From NCBI RefSeq assembly GCF_014650075.1, contig NZ_BMUG01000011.1, positions 186,001 through 250,000 of the forward strand: a stretch of 64,000 nucleotides of DNA. The letters are read 5' to 3'. The translations under genes and the position numbers were made by a program. Within the stretch, counting starts at the first letter, position 1; every line of letters starts with the position of its first letter. The DNA is from Streptomyces microflavus (GTDB taxonomy: Bacteria; Actinomycetota; Actinomycetes; Streptomycetales; Streptomycetaceae). Below the pieces are notes generated by a model. It worked only from the letters and a program-made list of their open reading frames with translations. It did not search any database and was not told the origin of the DNA. Shown piece by piece: positions 9,401 to 17,523 of the stretch.

Positions 9401-10000
9401 CTCCAGTCCAACAACCTGCTGGAGGCGGCCGTCGTCTACGGCTACTTCCCCTGCGTCTCCAAGGGCGAGGACCTCATCCTCCTCCACGACGACGGCTCCG
9501 AGCGCACCCGCTTCACCTTCCCGCGCCAGCGCCGAGGCCGCCGCCTCTGCCTCGCCGACTTCTTCCGCCCCGAGGAGTCCGGGGAGACCGATGTGATCGG
9601 CCTCCAGATCGTCACCGTCGGTTCCCGGATCGGCGGGGCCACCGCCGAACTGTTCGCCGCCAACTCCTACCGCGACTACCTGGAGCTGCACGGCCTCTCC
9701 GTCCAGCTCGCCGAGGCCCTCGCCGAGTACTGGCACGCCCGGGTCCGCAGCGAGCTCGGCTTCGCGGGGGAGGACCCCGCCGACGTCGAGGACATGTTCG
9801 CGCTGAAGTACCGGGGCGCACGGTTCTCGCTCGGTTACGGGGCGTGCCCGGACCTGGAGGACCGGGCGAAGATTGCCGACCTCCTCGGGCCGGAGCGCAT
9901 CGGCGTGGAGCTCTCCGAGGAGTTCCAGCTCCACCCGGAGCAGTCCACCGACGCCATCGTCATCCATCACCCCGAGGCGAAGTACTTCAACGCACGGTAG
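6482..10000 (+). CDS. metH: Cobalamin-dependent methionine synthase
   Basis: A 1172-residue cytosolic enzyme transferring a methyl group from methyltetrahydrofolate through cobalamin to homocysteine. All four modules are present in order: homocysteine domain (about 20-320, zinc cysteines in GLNCSTGP near 236 and GGCCGTTP near 302); pterin domain (about 340-600, from IGERTNANGSKKF); cobalamin cap and Rossmann domain (about 640-890, axial ligand motif DVHDIGKN near 745); and SAM-dependent reactivation domain (about 920-1172, ending KYFNAR). The ATG at 6482 has GGGAG 8 bases upstream; the frame is open further 5' without a ribosome site and through the structured leader. It is monocistronic as far as can be seen. 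Its length is slightly below the 1227 residues of E. coli MetH. Confidence 0.97.
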   Translation: MASLPTPAPDSRTRAAALREALATRVVVADGAMGTMLQAQDPTLEDFENLEGCNEILNITRPDIVRSVHEEYFAVGVDCVETNTFGANHSAANEYEVADRIFELSESGARIAREVADEFSGKDGRQRWVLGSIGPGTKLPSLGHITYDVLRDGYQKNAEGLLAGGSDALIVETTQDLLQTKSSIIGARRAMDALGIDVPLICSLAFETTGVMLLGSEIGAALTALEPLGIDLIGLNCSTGPDEMSEHLRYLARHSRTPLMCMPNAGLPVLTKDGAHFPLGPDGLADSQETFVRDYGLSLIGGCCGTTPAHMKAVVERARGLTPGERNPRPEPGAASLYQTIPFRQDTAYLAIGERTNANGSKKFREAMLEARWDDCVEMARDQIREGAHMLDLCVDYVGRDGAADMAELAGRFATASTLPIVLDSTELPVLRAGLEKLGGRAVLNSVNYEDGDGPESRFAQVSALASEHGAALIALTIDEEGQARTVEHKVAIAERLIEDLTTNWGIHESDILIDTLTFTICTGQEESRGDGIATIGAIRELKKRHPDVQTTLGLSNISFGLNPAARVVLNSVFLDECVKAGLDSAIVHASKILPIARLEEEQVKVALDLIYDRRSEGYDPLQKLMGLFEGVNMKSMKAGRAEELMALPLDERLQRRIIDGEKNGLEADLDEALQDTPALDIVNNTLLEGMKVVGELFGSGQMQLPFVLQSAEVMKIAVAHLEPHMEKSDADGKGTIVLATVRGDVHDIGKNLVDIILSNNGYNVVNLGIKQPVSAILEAAEEHRADVIGMSGLLVKSTVIMKENLQELNQRKMAADFPVILGGAALTRAYVEQDLHEIYEGEVRYARDAFEGLRLMDALIGVKRGVPGAALPELKQRRVPKKTTDTAVLEVEEPEGSVRSDVSTTNPVPEPPFWGTRVIKGIPLKDYASWLDEGALFKGQWGLKQARTGDGPTYEELVETEGRPHLRGWLDHLQSNNLLEAAVVYGYFPCVSKGEDLILLHDDGSERTRFTFPRQRRGRRLCLADFFRPEESGETDVIGLQIVTVGSRIGGATAELFAANSYRDYLELHGLSVQLAEALAEYWHARVRSELGFAGEDPADVEDMFALKYRGARFSLGYGACPDLEDRAKIADLLGPERIGVELSEEFQLHPEQSTDAIVIHHPEAKYFNAR

Positions 10001-10142
10001 TCGGCTCTTCCCCCTGCCGCCTCGCGTCGTTCGCGCACCGTCGCCGGACAGGTCGTACACTGGTCGGTCCAGTGCAGGCCGGTCGCCCTCCCCATCCGGG
10101 AGTGGCGGCCGGCCTTCTCGTCCCTTACGGAAGGTGTGCCGG

Positions 10143-10844
10143 ATGACCAGTACGGTCCCCGCGTCCTTGACCCGCACGGCCGAAGGCGCCGCCCTGCAGG
10201 CGGTCCTTCTCGACATGGACGGAACCCTGGTCGATACCGAGGGCTTCTGGTGGGACGTCGAGAAGGAGGTCTTCGCCGACCTGGGCCACGGGCTGGAGGA
10301 GTCCTGGCGGGACGTGGTCGTCGGCGGGCCGATGACCCGCAGCGCCGGCTACCTCATCGACGTCACCGGGGCGGACATCGCCCTGGACGAGCTGACCGTG
10401 CTGCTCAACGACCGCTTCGAGAAGCGCATCCGGCACGGCGTGCCCCTGATGCCGGGCGCCGAGCGGCTGCTCGCCGAGCTGTCCGCGTCACGGATTCCCA
10501 CCGCGCTCGTCTCGGCCTCGCACCGTCGGATCATCGACCGGGTGCTGGACTCGGTCGGCCACCACCACTTCGCGCTCACGGTCGCCGGCGACGAGGTCAC
10601 CCGTACCAAGCCGCACCCCGAGCCCTATCTCACCGCCGCCGCGGGCTTCGGCGCCGACCCGTGGCGCTGCGCGGTCATCGAGGACACCGCGACCGGGGTG
10701 GCCGCGGCCGAGGCGGCGGGGTGCCGGGTCGTCGCCGTACCGTCCGTGGCGCCCATCGCACCCGCCTCGGGGCGGGTCGTCGTCGGCTCCCTCGAAGAGG
10801 TCGACCTCGCCTTCCTGCGGAAGCTCATCACCGCCACGAGCTGA
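10143..10844 (+). CDS. HAD-superfamily hydrolase (beta-phosphoglucomutase/phosphatase-like)
   Basis: A 233-residue cytosolic protein with the complete HAD core: nucleophile motif DMDGTLVDTE (about residues 25-34), motif II in ALVSASHRR, the motif III lysine in TRTKPHPEPYL and motif IV in AVIEDTATGVAAAEAAG. The helical C1 cap between motifs I and II is of the beta-phosphoglucomutase type. The substrate is not predictable; sugar phosphates or similar small phosphoesters are usual. ATG 10143 is preceded by GGAAGG. It lies 142 bases after metH, probably with its own promoter. Confidence 0.88.
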   Translation: MTSTVPASLTRTAEGAALQAVLLDMDGTLVDTEGFWWDVEKEVFADLGHGLEESWRDVVVGGPMTRSAGYLIDVTGADIALDELTVLLNDRFEKRIRHGVPLMPGAERLLAELSASRIPTALVSASHRRIIDRVLDSVGHHHFALTVAGDEVTRTKPHPEPYLTAAAGFGADPWRCAVIEDTATGVAAAEAAGCRVVAVPSVAPIAPASGRVVVGSLEEVDLAFLRKLITATS

Positions 10845-10949
10845 AGGATCCGTGTGCGTTCCGGCAACTTTTCGTGGACGTGAATCAGCCACAGCCCACA
10901 TATGTGAAGAGGTCGGACGGGTGACCTTCCTCACCCGAAAGCTGCCTCT

Positions 10950-11050
10950 GACCTGCAGTGATCAGTTGATCTGTCCGGAATGGTGATCAAATATCGCCCC
11001 CTCCGAACCCCGGAGGAGAGCAAGCCGCTCCGAGCGCGGTCGGAGCGGCC
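10950..11050 (+). promoter_or_regulatory. Leader/promoter region of the solute-binding lipoprotein gene
   Basis: The 261 bases between the HAD gene and the lipoprotein gene hold two copies of the palindrome TGATCA (10959-10964 and 10984-10989), 25 bases apart start to start. A 10-bp perfect hairpin follows (11024-11033 with 11040-11049). The paired palindromes could be a regulator site; the hairpin lies about 55 bases before the start codon. No consensus promoter was identified. Confidence 0.3.
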
Positions 11051-11105
11051 ACCGGCGGCTACTAACTTTGATTCCTCACCCACCGTGATGAGGGAGAACG
11101 CCCGT

Positions 11106-12701
11106 ATGAACCGCAAGATCCTGGTGCTGCCGGCCGTCGTCGGCCTGCTCGCCCCCGTGCTCGCCGCCTGCGGCAGCACGGACAGCGGCGCCGGTGGCGA
11201 AGGCGCCATCGTCGTCGGCACCACGGACCAGCTCGTGGCCTCCGAGGAGAACCCCGCTCCTCTCGACCCGGCCATCGGGTACGAGGCAGGCGTCTGGAAC
11301 GTCCTGCGGCAGACCGTGCAGACCCTGACCACCGTGCCCGGCGGCGGAGGCGAGCCGGTGCCCGAGGCCGCCCGGAGCTGCACCTTCACGGACAACGCGA
11401 ACGAGAGCTACCGCTGCACCCTGCGCGCGGGCCTGAAGTTCGCCGACGGCACCCCCGTCACCGCCGAGGATGTGAAGTTCTCCATCCAGCGCGTCATCGA
11501 CATCAACTCCGACAGCGGTCCGGTCGGGCTCCTCGCCAACATCGACACGATCGAGACCAAGGGCGACAACCAGGTGGTCTTCCACCTGAACACGCCCGAC
11601 GCCACCTTCCCGTACAAGCTCGCCACGCCCGCCGCCGGCATCGTCCCCAAGGGGAAGTACCCGGCGAAGGAGGCGCGCGACGGCTTCCAGGTCGACGGCT
11701 CGGGGCCGTACACCATGAAGCCGCAGACCGAGGACGGCCGGGTCACCCGGATCACCTTCACCAAGAACCCCTCCTACAAGGGCGAGCTGAAGGTCCTCAA
11801 CGACAAGGTCGACATGGACCTCTTCCCCGACGCCGAGGCCATGGGCAAGGCGCTGGAGGAGAAGAAGATCCACATGATGACCCGGGCCATGTCGCCCGAG
11901 CAGGCCCGCGACATGCTCGTGAAGCCCAAGGAGGGCATCGAGCTCACCGAGATGCCCGGCCTCGCCATCAGCTACCTCGGCTTCAACACCAAGGACCCCG
12001 TGGTCAGCAAGGCCGTACGGCAGGCCATGGCGCAGCTCATCGACCGGGGCGAGATCGCGGGCAAGGTGTACGGCACCACCGCCGAGCCGCTCTACTCGCT
12101 GATCCCCTCCAGCATCACCGGGCACACCAACGCCTTCTTCAACAAGTACGGCGAGCCCAGCACCGCCAAGGCCGCGAAGACCCTCAAGGACGCCGGGATC
12201 AAGACACCGGTCAAGTTCACCCTGCACTACACCAACGACCACTACGGCTCCGCCACCGCCAAGGAGTTCAAGGCGCTCCAGGCACAGCTGAACGGCTCGG
12301 GCCTCTTCGACGTCGACGTGCAGGGCAAGGAGTGGTCGAAGTACCGGCCGGAGCAGAAGCGCGGCGACTACGCGGCCTACGGCATGGGCTGGTTCCCCGA
12401 CTTCCCGGACCCGGACAACTACACCGCACCGTTCCTGGACAAGAACAACTTCCTCAACTCCCCCTACCGGTCGCGCGAAGCGCAGAACGTCCTCATCCCG
12501 GCGTCGCGCCGGGTGGCCGACCGCAGCGCCGCCGCCACGACCTACGAGAAGCTCCAGGAGATCGTCGCCGACGACGTGCCCGTCCTGCCGATCTGGCAGG
12601 GCAAGCAGTACGTGGCCTCCCGCAGCGGGGTCGCCGGGGTCGAGCGGTCCGTCAGCGCCACCTCCGAGCTCCAGCTCTGGGAGCTCAACAAGACCACCTG
12701 A
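11106..12701 (+). CDS. ABC transporter solute-binding lipoprotein (peptide/nickel SBP family 5)
   Basis: A 531-residue exported lipoprotein. The signal peptide MNRKILVLPAVVGLLAPVLAAC ends in the lipobox LAAC with the lipidated cysteine at residue 22. The family-5 signature region is visible as YRCTLRAGLKFADGTPVTAEDVKFSIQR, and the C-terminus contains the usual ADDVPVLPIWQGKQY. Known family role: binding of oligopeptides or similar ligands at the outer membrane face for an ABC importer. No permease or ATPase genes are adjacent, so it is an orphan binding protein or works with a transporter encoded elsewhere. ATG 11106 has GAGGGAGAA upstream; the frame continues 42 codons further without signal-peptide character. 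Confidence 0.92.
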   Translation: MNRKILVLPAVVGLLAPVLAACGSTDSGAGGEGAIVVGTTDQLVASEENPAPLDPAIGYEAGVWNVLRQTVQTLTTVPGGGGEPVPEAARSCTFTDNANESYRCTLRAGLKFADGTPVTAEDVKFSIQRVIDINSDSGPVGLLANIDTIETKGDNQVVFHLNTPDATFPYKLATPAAGIVPKGKYPAKEARDGFQVDGSGPYTMKPQTEDGRVTRITFTKNPSYKGELKVLNDKVDMDLFPDAEAMGKALEEKKIHMMTRAMSPEQARDMLVKPKEGIELTEMPGLAISYLGFNTKDPVVSKAVRQAMAQLIDRGEIAGKVYGTTAEPLYSLIPSSITGHTNAFFNKYGEPSTAKAAKTLKDAGIKTPVKFTLHYTNDHYGSATAKEFKALQAQLNGSGLFDVDVQGKEWSKYRPEQKRGDYAAYGMGWFPDFPDPDNYTAPFLDKNNFLNSPYRSREAQNVLIPASRRVADRSAAATTYEKLQEIVADDVPVLPIWQGKQYVASRSGVAGVERSVSATSELQLWELNKTT

Positions 12702-12720
12702 CAGCCGGCCCGGAACCACG

Positions 12721-12776
12721 AAAGCCGTCCAGCCCGCCCCGTCCTGCGCACAGGACCGGAGCGGGCCGGACGGCTT
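12721..12776. terminator. Bidirectional terminator between convergent genes
   Basis: A long, nearly complete stem: AAGCCGTCC/GGACGGCTT outside (12722-12730 with 12768-12776), GCCCGC/GCGGGC in the middle and GTCCTG/CAGGAC at the tip, with a 4-nt loop. It lies between the 3' ends of the lipoprotein gene and the response-regulator gene and can serve both. Confidence 0.8.
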
Positions 12777-12790
12777 CGTGTTCGCGGCAC

Positions 12791-13462
12791 CTACTGCGCG
12801 CCGGGGCGCACCAGGCCGCTCTCGTACGCGTACACCGCGGCCTGCACCCGGTCGCGCAGGCCCAGCTTTGTGAGCACATGGCCCACATGCGTCTTGACCG
12901 TCGTCTCGCTGACGAACAGATCCGCCGCGATCTCCGCGTTGGACAGGCCGCGCGCCACCAGCTTCAGGACCTCCACCTCACGGTCCGTCAGCGTGTGCAG
13001 GGCGTCCGGGACCGGGTCCTCGCCGGACGGCAGATGGTTCGCGTACTTGTCGAGCAGCCGGCGCGTGATGCTCGGCGCGAGCATCGCCTCGCCCGCCGCC
13101 ACCACCCGGATCGCCTGGACCAGCTCGTTGGCCGGAGCGTCCTTCAGCAGGAAGCCGCTCGCCCCCGCCCGCAGCGCCTCCACCACGTACTCGTCGAGAT
13201 CGAACGTGGTCAGCACCAGCACCTTCGCCGGGCCGTCCTTCCCGGGGCCGGAGATCTGGCGGGTCGCCTCCACCCCGTCCATCCGCGGCATCCGGATGTC
13301 CATCAGCACCACATCGGGCTGCAGCGCCCGCACCTGGTCGATGGCCTGCAGACCGTCACCGGCCTCACCGACCACCGCCAGATCGCCCTCGGCCTCCAGA
13401 ATCATCCGGAAACCGGTGCGCAGCAGCGGCTGGTCATCGACCAGTAGGACGCGGATCGCCAC
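12791..13462 (-). CDS. NarL/FixJ-family response regulator, no adjacent kinase
   Basis: A 223-residue regulator from a GTG start with GAGGAG upstream. The receiver domain has the acidic pair in LLVDDQ, the phospho-acceptor Asp in VVLMDIRMPRMDG (about residue 54), the switch Thr in LVLTTFD and the lysine in FLLKDAPA. The C-terminal LuxR-type helix-turn-helix is LTDREVEVLKLVARGLSNAEIAADLFVSETTVKTHV. No histidine kinase gene flanks it: the upstream neighbour is a nuclease gene 9 bases away on the same strand, so the two may share a transcript. The partner kinase must be encoded elsewhere. Confidence 0.93.
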   Translation of the reverse strand: MAIRVLLVDDQPLLRTGFRMILEAEGDLAVVGEAGDGLQAIDQVRALQPDVVLMDIRMPRMDGVEATRQISGPGKDGPAKVLVLTTFDLDEYVVEALRAGASGFLLKDAPANELVQAIRVVAAGEAMLAPSITRRLLDKYANHLPSGEDPVPDALHTLTDREVEVLKLVARGLSNAEIAADLFVSETTVKTHVGHVLTKLGLRDRVQAAVYAYESGLVRPGAQ

Positions 13463-13471
13463 GGAAACTCC

Positions 13472-14383
13472 TCACAGGCCCTCAAGAGCCACGGGTCGGC
13501 CGGCCTCGGCCCGGTCGGGGCCCATTGTGCCCTGGCCATCCTCGCCCGGCCCCGCCGGGCGTACCGACAGCGGGTATACCGGGGGAGTCCCGCCGAATTC
13601 CGGACACACCGCCTGGTGGTCGCACCACCCGCACAGCTTCGTCGGACGCGGCCGCCAGTCACCGGTCTCCGTCGCCAGCGCGATCGCCTCCCACAACGCG
13701 AGGAGCTTGCGCTCCACCCGCTCCAGGTCCGCCACCACCGGGTCGTACGTCAGCACATCGCCGCTGCCCAGATAGACCAGCTGGAGCCGGCGCGGCACGA
13801 TCCCCTTCAGCCGCCAGATCACCAGCGCGTAGAACTTCATCTGGAACAGCGGACCCTCGGCATACTCCGGCCGCGGCGCCTTCCCCGTCTTGTAGTCGAC
13901 GATCCGGACGTCACCGGTCGGCGCCACATCGATCCGGTCGATCACCCCGCGCAGCCGCAGCCCCGACTCCAGCTCCGTCTCGACGAACAGCTCACGCTCG
14001 GCCGGCTCGAGCCGCGTCGGGTCCTCCAGCGAGAACCACCGCTCCACCAGCCGCTCCGCCTCGCCCAGCCAGCGCGACAGCCGCTCGCCCTCGGTGTCCC
14101 CGGCGAACAGCTCGGTCAGCTCCGGCTTCGACTCCAGCAGCCGGTCCCACTGGCCGGGAATCAACGCCCGCGCCCGCGGTGCCGTACGGTCCGCCGCCGG
14201 GGCGTCGAAGAGCCGCTCCAGCACCGCATGGACCAGCGTGCCCCGGGTAGCCGCCTCGCTGGGCTTCTCCGGCAGTTTGTCGATGACCCGGAAGCGGTAG
14301 AGCAGAGGGCACTGCATGAAATCGCTCGCCCGCGACGGCGACAGGGACGAAGGCGGCTGCGGCGGCCGGGGCACGGAAGTCAT
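13472..14383 (-). CDS. RecB-like PD-(D/E)XK exonuclease with probable Fe-S cluster
   Basis: A 303-residue stand-alone nuclease domain of the RecB/Cas4 type. The catalytic core is seen as RGTLVHAVLERLF, the acidic GVIDRIDV and VRIVDYKTGK. An early cysteine (FMQCPLLYRF, about residue 24) together with LCGWCDHQAVCPEF near the C-terminus gives the C-n-CxxCxxxxxC pattern of the 4Fe-4S staple in AddB and Dna2. The family processes DNA ends; a role in repair is inferred. The ATG at 14383 is close behind a GGAG; a GTG three codons later is possible. It diverges from the site-2 protease gene across 111 bases and precedes the response regulator by 9 bases. Confidence 0.88.
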   Translation of the reverse strand: MTSVPRPPQPPSSLSPSRASDFMQCPLLYRFRVIDKLPEKPSEAATRGTLVHAVLERLFDAPAADRTAPRARALIPGQWDRLLESKPELTELFAGDTEGERLSRWLGEAERLVERWFSLEDPTRLEPAERELFVETELESGLRLRGVIDRIDVAPTGDVRIVDYKTGKAPRPEYAEGPLFQMKFYALVIWRLKGIVPRRLQLVYLGSGDVLTYDPVVADLERVERKLLALWEAIALATETGDWRPRPTKLCGWCDHQAVCPEFGGTPPVYPLSVRPAGPGEDGQGTMGPDRAEAGRPVALEGL

Positions 14384-14494
14384 GTCTCCAGACCCTACGG
14401 CCCGCCACTGACAGTCAGCGGCATACCATCGACCGCAGACCCTCGCAGACTGCATGATCGTGGCGCAGGCCACGCACCGAACCGAAGGGACCAC

Positions 14495-15745
14495 GTGGAC
14501 GAGAGCGGCGACAGCGGGCGGCCGCAGCCCGGCGCAGGGGGAACGGACCCCGCCGCCGCCCCCGACGGCGGCAAGCCGAAACGCCCCGCCGACCCGGGCG
14601 GTGGCCTGCTCATGGGCCGCCCCTTCGGGGTGCCCGTGTACGTCGCGCCCAGCTGGTTCGTCGTCGCCGCACTGATCACCTGGGTCTTCGGCGGCCAGCT
14701 CGACCGGGTGCTGCCCGAGCTCGGCGGCGCCCGCTATCTCGTCGCCCTCTTCTTCGCGATCGCCTTCTACGCCTCCGTGCTCGTCCACGAACTGGCCCAC
14801 ACGGTCGCCGCCCTGCGGTACAAGCTGCCCGTCCGCCGCATCCAGCTCCAGTTCTTCGGGGGCGTCTCCGAGATCGAGAAGGAGACCGAGACCCCCGGCC
14901 GCGAGTTCGTCCTCGCCTTCGTCGGCCCCCTCCTCTCCCTCGTCCTCGGCGGTGTCTTCTACGGCGCGATGCAGTTCGTCGAGCCCGGCACCGTCCCCGG
15001 CGTCCTGCTCGCCGGGCTGATGATCTCCAACCTCATCGTGGCCGCCTTCAACCTGCTGCCCGGTCTGCCCCTCGACGGCGGCCGGATGCTCCGCGCCATC
15101 GTGTGGAAGATCACCGGCAAGCCCATGAGCGGCACCATCGCCGCCGCCTGGGTCGGCCGGGGCCTCGCCGTCATCGTCCTCATCGGGCTCCCGCTGCTCA
15201 CCCACACCGGGGCGCTCGGCGGCGGCAACGAGGGCATCGGCGGGGTCGAGACCGTCATGGACGCCCTGCTCGCCGCGATCCTCGCCGGCATCATCTGGAC
15301 CGGCGCCGGGAACAGCCTGCGCATGGCCCGGCTCCGCGAACACCTCCCCGACCTGCGGGCCCGCACCCTCACCCGGCGCGCCGTCCCCGTCGAGTCCGCC
15401 ACCCCCCTCTCCGAGGCACTGCGCCGGGCCAACGAGGCAGGGGCCCGCGCCCTGGTCGTCGTCGACGGACAGGGCAACCCCAAGGGCGTCGTCCGCGAGG
15501 CCGCCATCGTCGGCGTCCCCGAACACCGCCGCCCCTGGGTCGCCGTCAGCGGCCTCGCCCAGGACCTCACCGACGGCATGAAGGTCCCCGCCGAGCTCGC
15601 CGGAGAAGCCCTCCTGGACCGGCTCAAGGCCACCCCGGCCACCGAGTACCTGGTCGTCGAGGAGACCGGCGAGATCTACGGAGTCCTCTCCACCGCCGAC
15701 GTCGAGCGCGCCTTCGTCAAGGCCATGGCCCGCCCCGAGTCCTGA
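14495..15745 (+). CDS. Site-2 (M50) membrane metalloprotease with CBS domains
   Basis: A 416-residue integral membrane protease from a GTG with GAAGGGA upstream. The zinc site VLVHELAHTVAALRY and the second metal motif NLLPGLPLDGGRM are both present inside predicted membrane segments. The C-terminal third has CBS-like repeats (VESATPLSEALRRANEAGARALVVVD and ATEYLVVEETGEIYGVL), as in the SpoIVFB-like M50B group. The first 35 residues are acidic and proline-rich and may be cytosolic, so a start at the internal methionine before GRPFGVPVYV cannot be excluded. M50 enzymes cut membrane-bound regulators such as anti-sigma factors. The gene ends 43 bases before trmI and may share its promoter. Confidence 0.9.
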   Translation: MDESGDSGRPQPGAGGTDPAAAPDGGKPKRPADPGGGLLMGRPFGVPVYVAPSWFVVAALITWVFGGQLDRVLPELGGARYLVALFFAIAFYASVLVHELAHTVAALRYKLPVRRIQLQFFGGVSEIEKETETPGREFVLAFVGPLLSLVLGGVFYGAMQFVEPGTVPGVLLAGLMISNLIVAAFNLLPGLPLDGGRMLRAIVWKITGKPMSGTIAAAWVGRGLAVIVLIGLPLLTHTGALGGGNEGIGGVETVMDALLAAILAGIIWTGAGNSLRMARLREHLPDLRARTLTRRAVPVESATPLSEALRRANEAGARALVVVDGQGNPKGVVREAAIVGVPEHRRPWVAVSGLAQDLTDGMKVPAELAGEALLDRLKATPATEYLVVEETGEIYGVLSTADVERAFVKAMARPES

Positions 15746-15788
15746 AGGCCCCGGAAAAGGGCCCCCGAAACACCGGTACGCTGGTCAC

Positions 15789-16706
15789 ATGTCTGAACCG
15801 ACCGGTGCCGCCCGCCGACGTGGGCCCTTCAAGGTCGGGGACCAGGTCCAGCTCACCGACCCCAAGGGACGCCACTACACCTTCACGCTCGAAGCCGGAA
15901 AGAACTTCCACACCCACAAGGGTTCTTTCCCGCACGACGAGCTGATCGGTGCTCCCGAGGGCAGTGTTGTCCGAACCACGGGAAACGTCGCCTATCTCGC
16001 GCTGCGCCCCCTGCTCCCCGACTACGTCCTGTCCATGCCCCGCGGCGCCGCCGTGGTCTACCCCAAGGACGCGGGGCAGATCCTGGCCTTCGCCGACATC
16101 TTCCCCGGCGCCCGAGTCGTGGAGGCCGGGGTCGGATCCGGCTCGCTCTCCACCTTCCTGCTGCGCGCCATCGGTGAGCAGGGCATGCTGCACTCCTACG
16201 AGCGCCGCGAGGACTTCGCCGAGATCGCCCAGCAGAACGTCGAGCGCTACTTCGGTTCGCCGCACCCCGCCTGGCAGCTGACCGTCGGAGACCTCCAGGA
16301 CAACCTCTCCGACACCGACGTCGACCGCGTCGTGCTGGACATGCTCGCCCCCTGGGAGTGCCTGGAGGCCGTCTCCAAGGCCCTGGTGCCCGGCGGCATC
16401 CTCTGCGCCTACGTCGCCACCACCACCCAGCTCTCGCGGACCGTCGAGTCCATCCGCGAGATCGGCTGCTTCGCCGAACCGCAGCCCTGGGAGTCGATGA
16501 TCCGCAACTGGCACGTCGAGGGCCTGGCCGTGCGCCCCGACCACCGGATGATCGGCCACACCGGCTTCCTGGTCACCGCCCGCCGGCTCGCGGACGGCGT
16601 TGAGCCGCCGCTGCGCCGCCGCCGCCCCTCCAAGGGCGCCTACGGCGAGGACTACGACGGTCCGGGCAGCCAGAGCCGCGGAGGCTCCGCCGCCGACCGC
16701 GGCTGA
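15789..16706 (+). CDS. trmI: tRNA (adenine-58-N1)-methyltransferase
   Basis: A 305-residue SAM-dependent enzyme that makes m1A58 in the T-loop of tRNAs. The N-terminal domain (GPFKVGDQVQLTD through KGSFPHDELIGAPEGS) and the Rossmann motif RVVEAGVGSGSLSTFLLRAIG match actinobacterial TrmI. The later stretch DRVVLDMLAPWECLEAV is the catalytic-domain signature. The arginine-rich C-terminal tail is common in actinomycetes. In many actinobacteria this gene lies just upstream of the proteasomal ATPase, as here, with two intervening genes. ATG 15789 is the only start before the conserved region. Confidence 0.94.
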   Translation: MSEPTGAARRRGPFKVGDQVQLTDPKGRHYTFTLEAGKNFHTHKGSFPHDELIGAPEGSVVRTTGNVAYLALRPLLPDYVLSMPRGAAVVYPKDAGQILAFADIFPGARVVEAGVGSGSLSTFLLRAIGEQGMLHSYERREDFAEIAQQNVERYFGSPHPAWQLTVGDLQDNLSDTDVDRVVLDMLAPWECLEAVSKALVPGGILCAYVATTTQLSRTVESIREIGCFAEPQPWESMIRNWHVEGLAVRPDHRMIGHTGFLVTARRLADGVEPPLRRRRPSKGAYGEDYDGPGSQSRGGSAADRG

Positions 16707-16721
16707 TCGGCCCAACGAACC

Positions 16722-16771
16722 GGCGCCGCCGCCGAGTTCCCCGACCGACCGGGGAACTCGGCGGCGGCGCC
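16722..16771. terminator. Strong hairpin terminator after trmI
   Basis: A perfect 21-bp stem (16722-16742 with 16751-16771) with an 8-nt loop, 16 bases past the trmI stop, followed by TTCTCGTTG. Confidence 0.85.
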
Positions 16772-16922
16772 TTCTCGTTGCCGCCCTACGCGCCCCCGCG
16801 GTGAAACCGGCGCACACCCCGCCGTTCCCCCGGCGTGTGAGGTGTGGCACGATGCTGGCCACCCCTCGGGGGTGCCCCCACCCCCTCCCCGGGCTCCCAC
16901 GAACCACATGGAGACACACCGC

Positions 16923-17504
16923 GTGCAGACCTCCGCGCTCCCGGACCTCGCGCACACCGCCACGAAGCCGGTGCACTGGCTCGCCACGGCCGCGGCCATG
17001 GCGGGCGTCGTCGCCGCGGCCGGGCTGCTCCAGCCCGGTACGGCCACCGCCACCGCCACGGCCCCCGAGCAGCGGCCCACGACCCAGCAGGGCGCACCCC
17101 CGGCCGCTCCGGACCCGGCCCGGGTGGAGTTCCCCCTGGAGTGCGGCGGGGCCGGGACCACGGTGGCCAAGCAGGCGCCCGGAGACCTCGACGGCGACGG
17201 GCGGCCGGAAACCGTCGCCGTGGTGCACTGCGACGCGGGCTCGGGGACCCCGCCGAGCGGCATCTACGTCCTGACACAGGGAAGCGGGGCCGCACCCAGG
17301 GTCGTGGCGACCCTGGTGGACCCCGCCGACAAGAAGACGGTCGGTGACTTCGCCGTACGCGAGGGGCGCGTCTCGGCGACCCTGCTGGGCTACTCCTCCC
17401 TGGAAGTGCCCCGCTGCTGCCCCGACCAGGAGGAACAGGCCTCCTGGCGGTGGAAGGGCAACGCCTTCGTCCGCACCTCGGGAGACCTGGCGCGCGCCGT
17501 CTGA
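16923..17504 (+). CDS. Secreted or membrane-anchored hypothetical protein with FG-GAP-like motif
   Basis: A 193-residue protein from GTG 16923, which has GGAGA 10 bases upstream; an ATG 15 bases earlier lacks a ribosome site. One hydrophobic segment (residues about 18-37, LATAAAMAGVVAAAGLLQPG) acts as a signal anchor and is followed by a Thr/Ala/Pro-rich linker. The folded part contains GDLDGDGRPETVAVVHC, an FG-GAP/calcium-loop-like sequence, and four cysteines (ECGG, VVHC, PRCCP) that could form disulfides outside the cell. No function is known to me. It is convergent with the ferredoxin gene. Confidence 0.75.
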   Translation: MQTSALPDLAHTATKPVHWLATAAAMAGVVAAAGLLQPGTATATATAPEQRPTTQQGAPPAAPDPARVEFPLECGGAGTTVAKQAPGDLDGDGRPETVAVVHCDAGSGTPPSGIYVLTQGSGAAPRVVATLVDPADKKTVGDFAVREGRVSATLLGYSSLEVPRCCPDQEEQASWRWKGNAFVRTSGDLARAV

Positions 17505-17523
17505 GAGGGCGCCGCCCCCGCGA

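Noticed and set aside
1213..10216. Very long open frames on the opposite strands of the glycerol genes and metH (1213-4326 plus strand; 6476-10216 minus strand)
   Set aside because: They are shadows caused by high third-position GC. Their products lack family motifs and the genes on the other strand are fully recognised.
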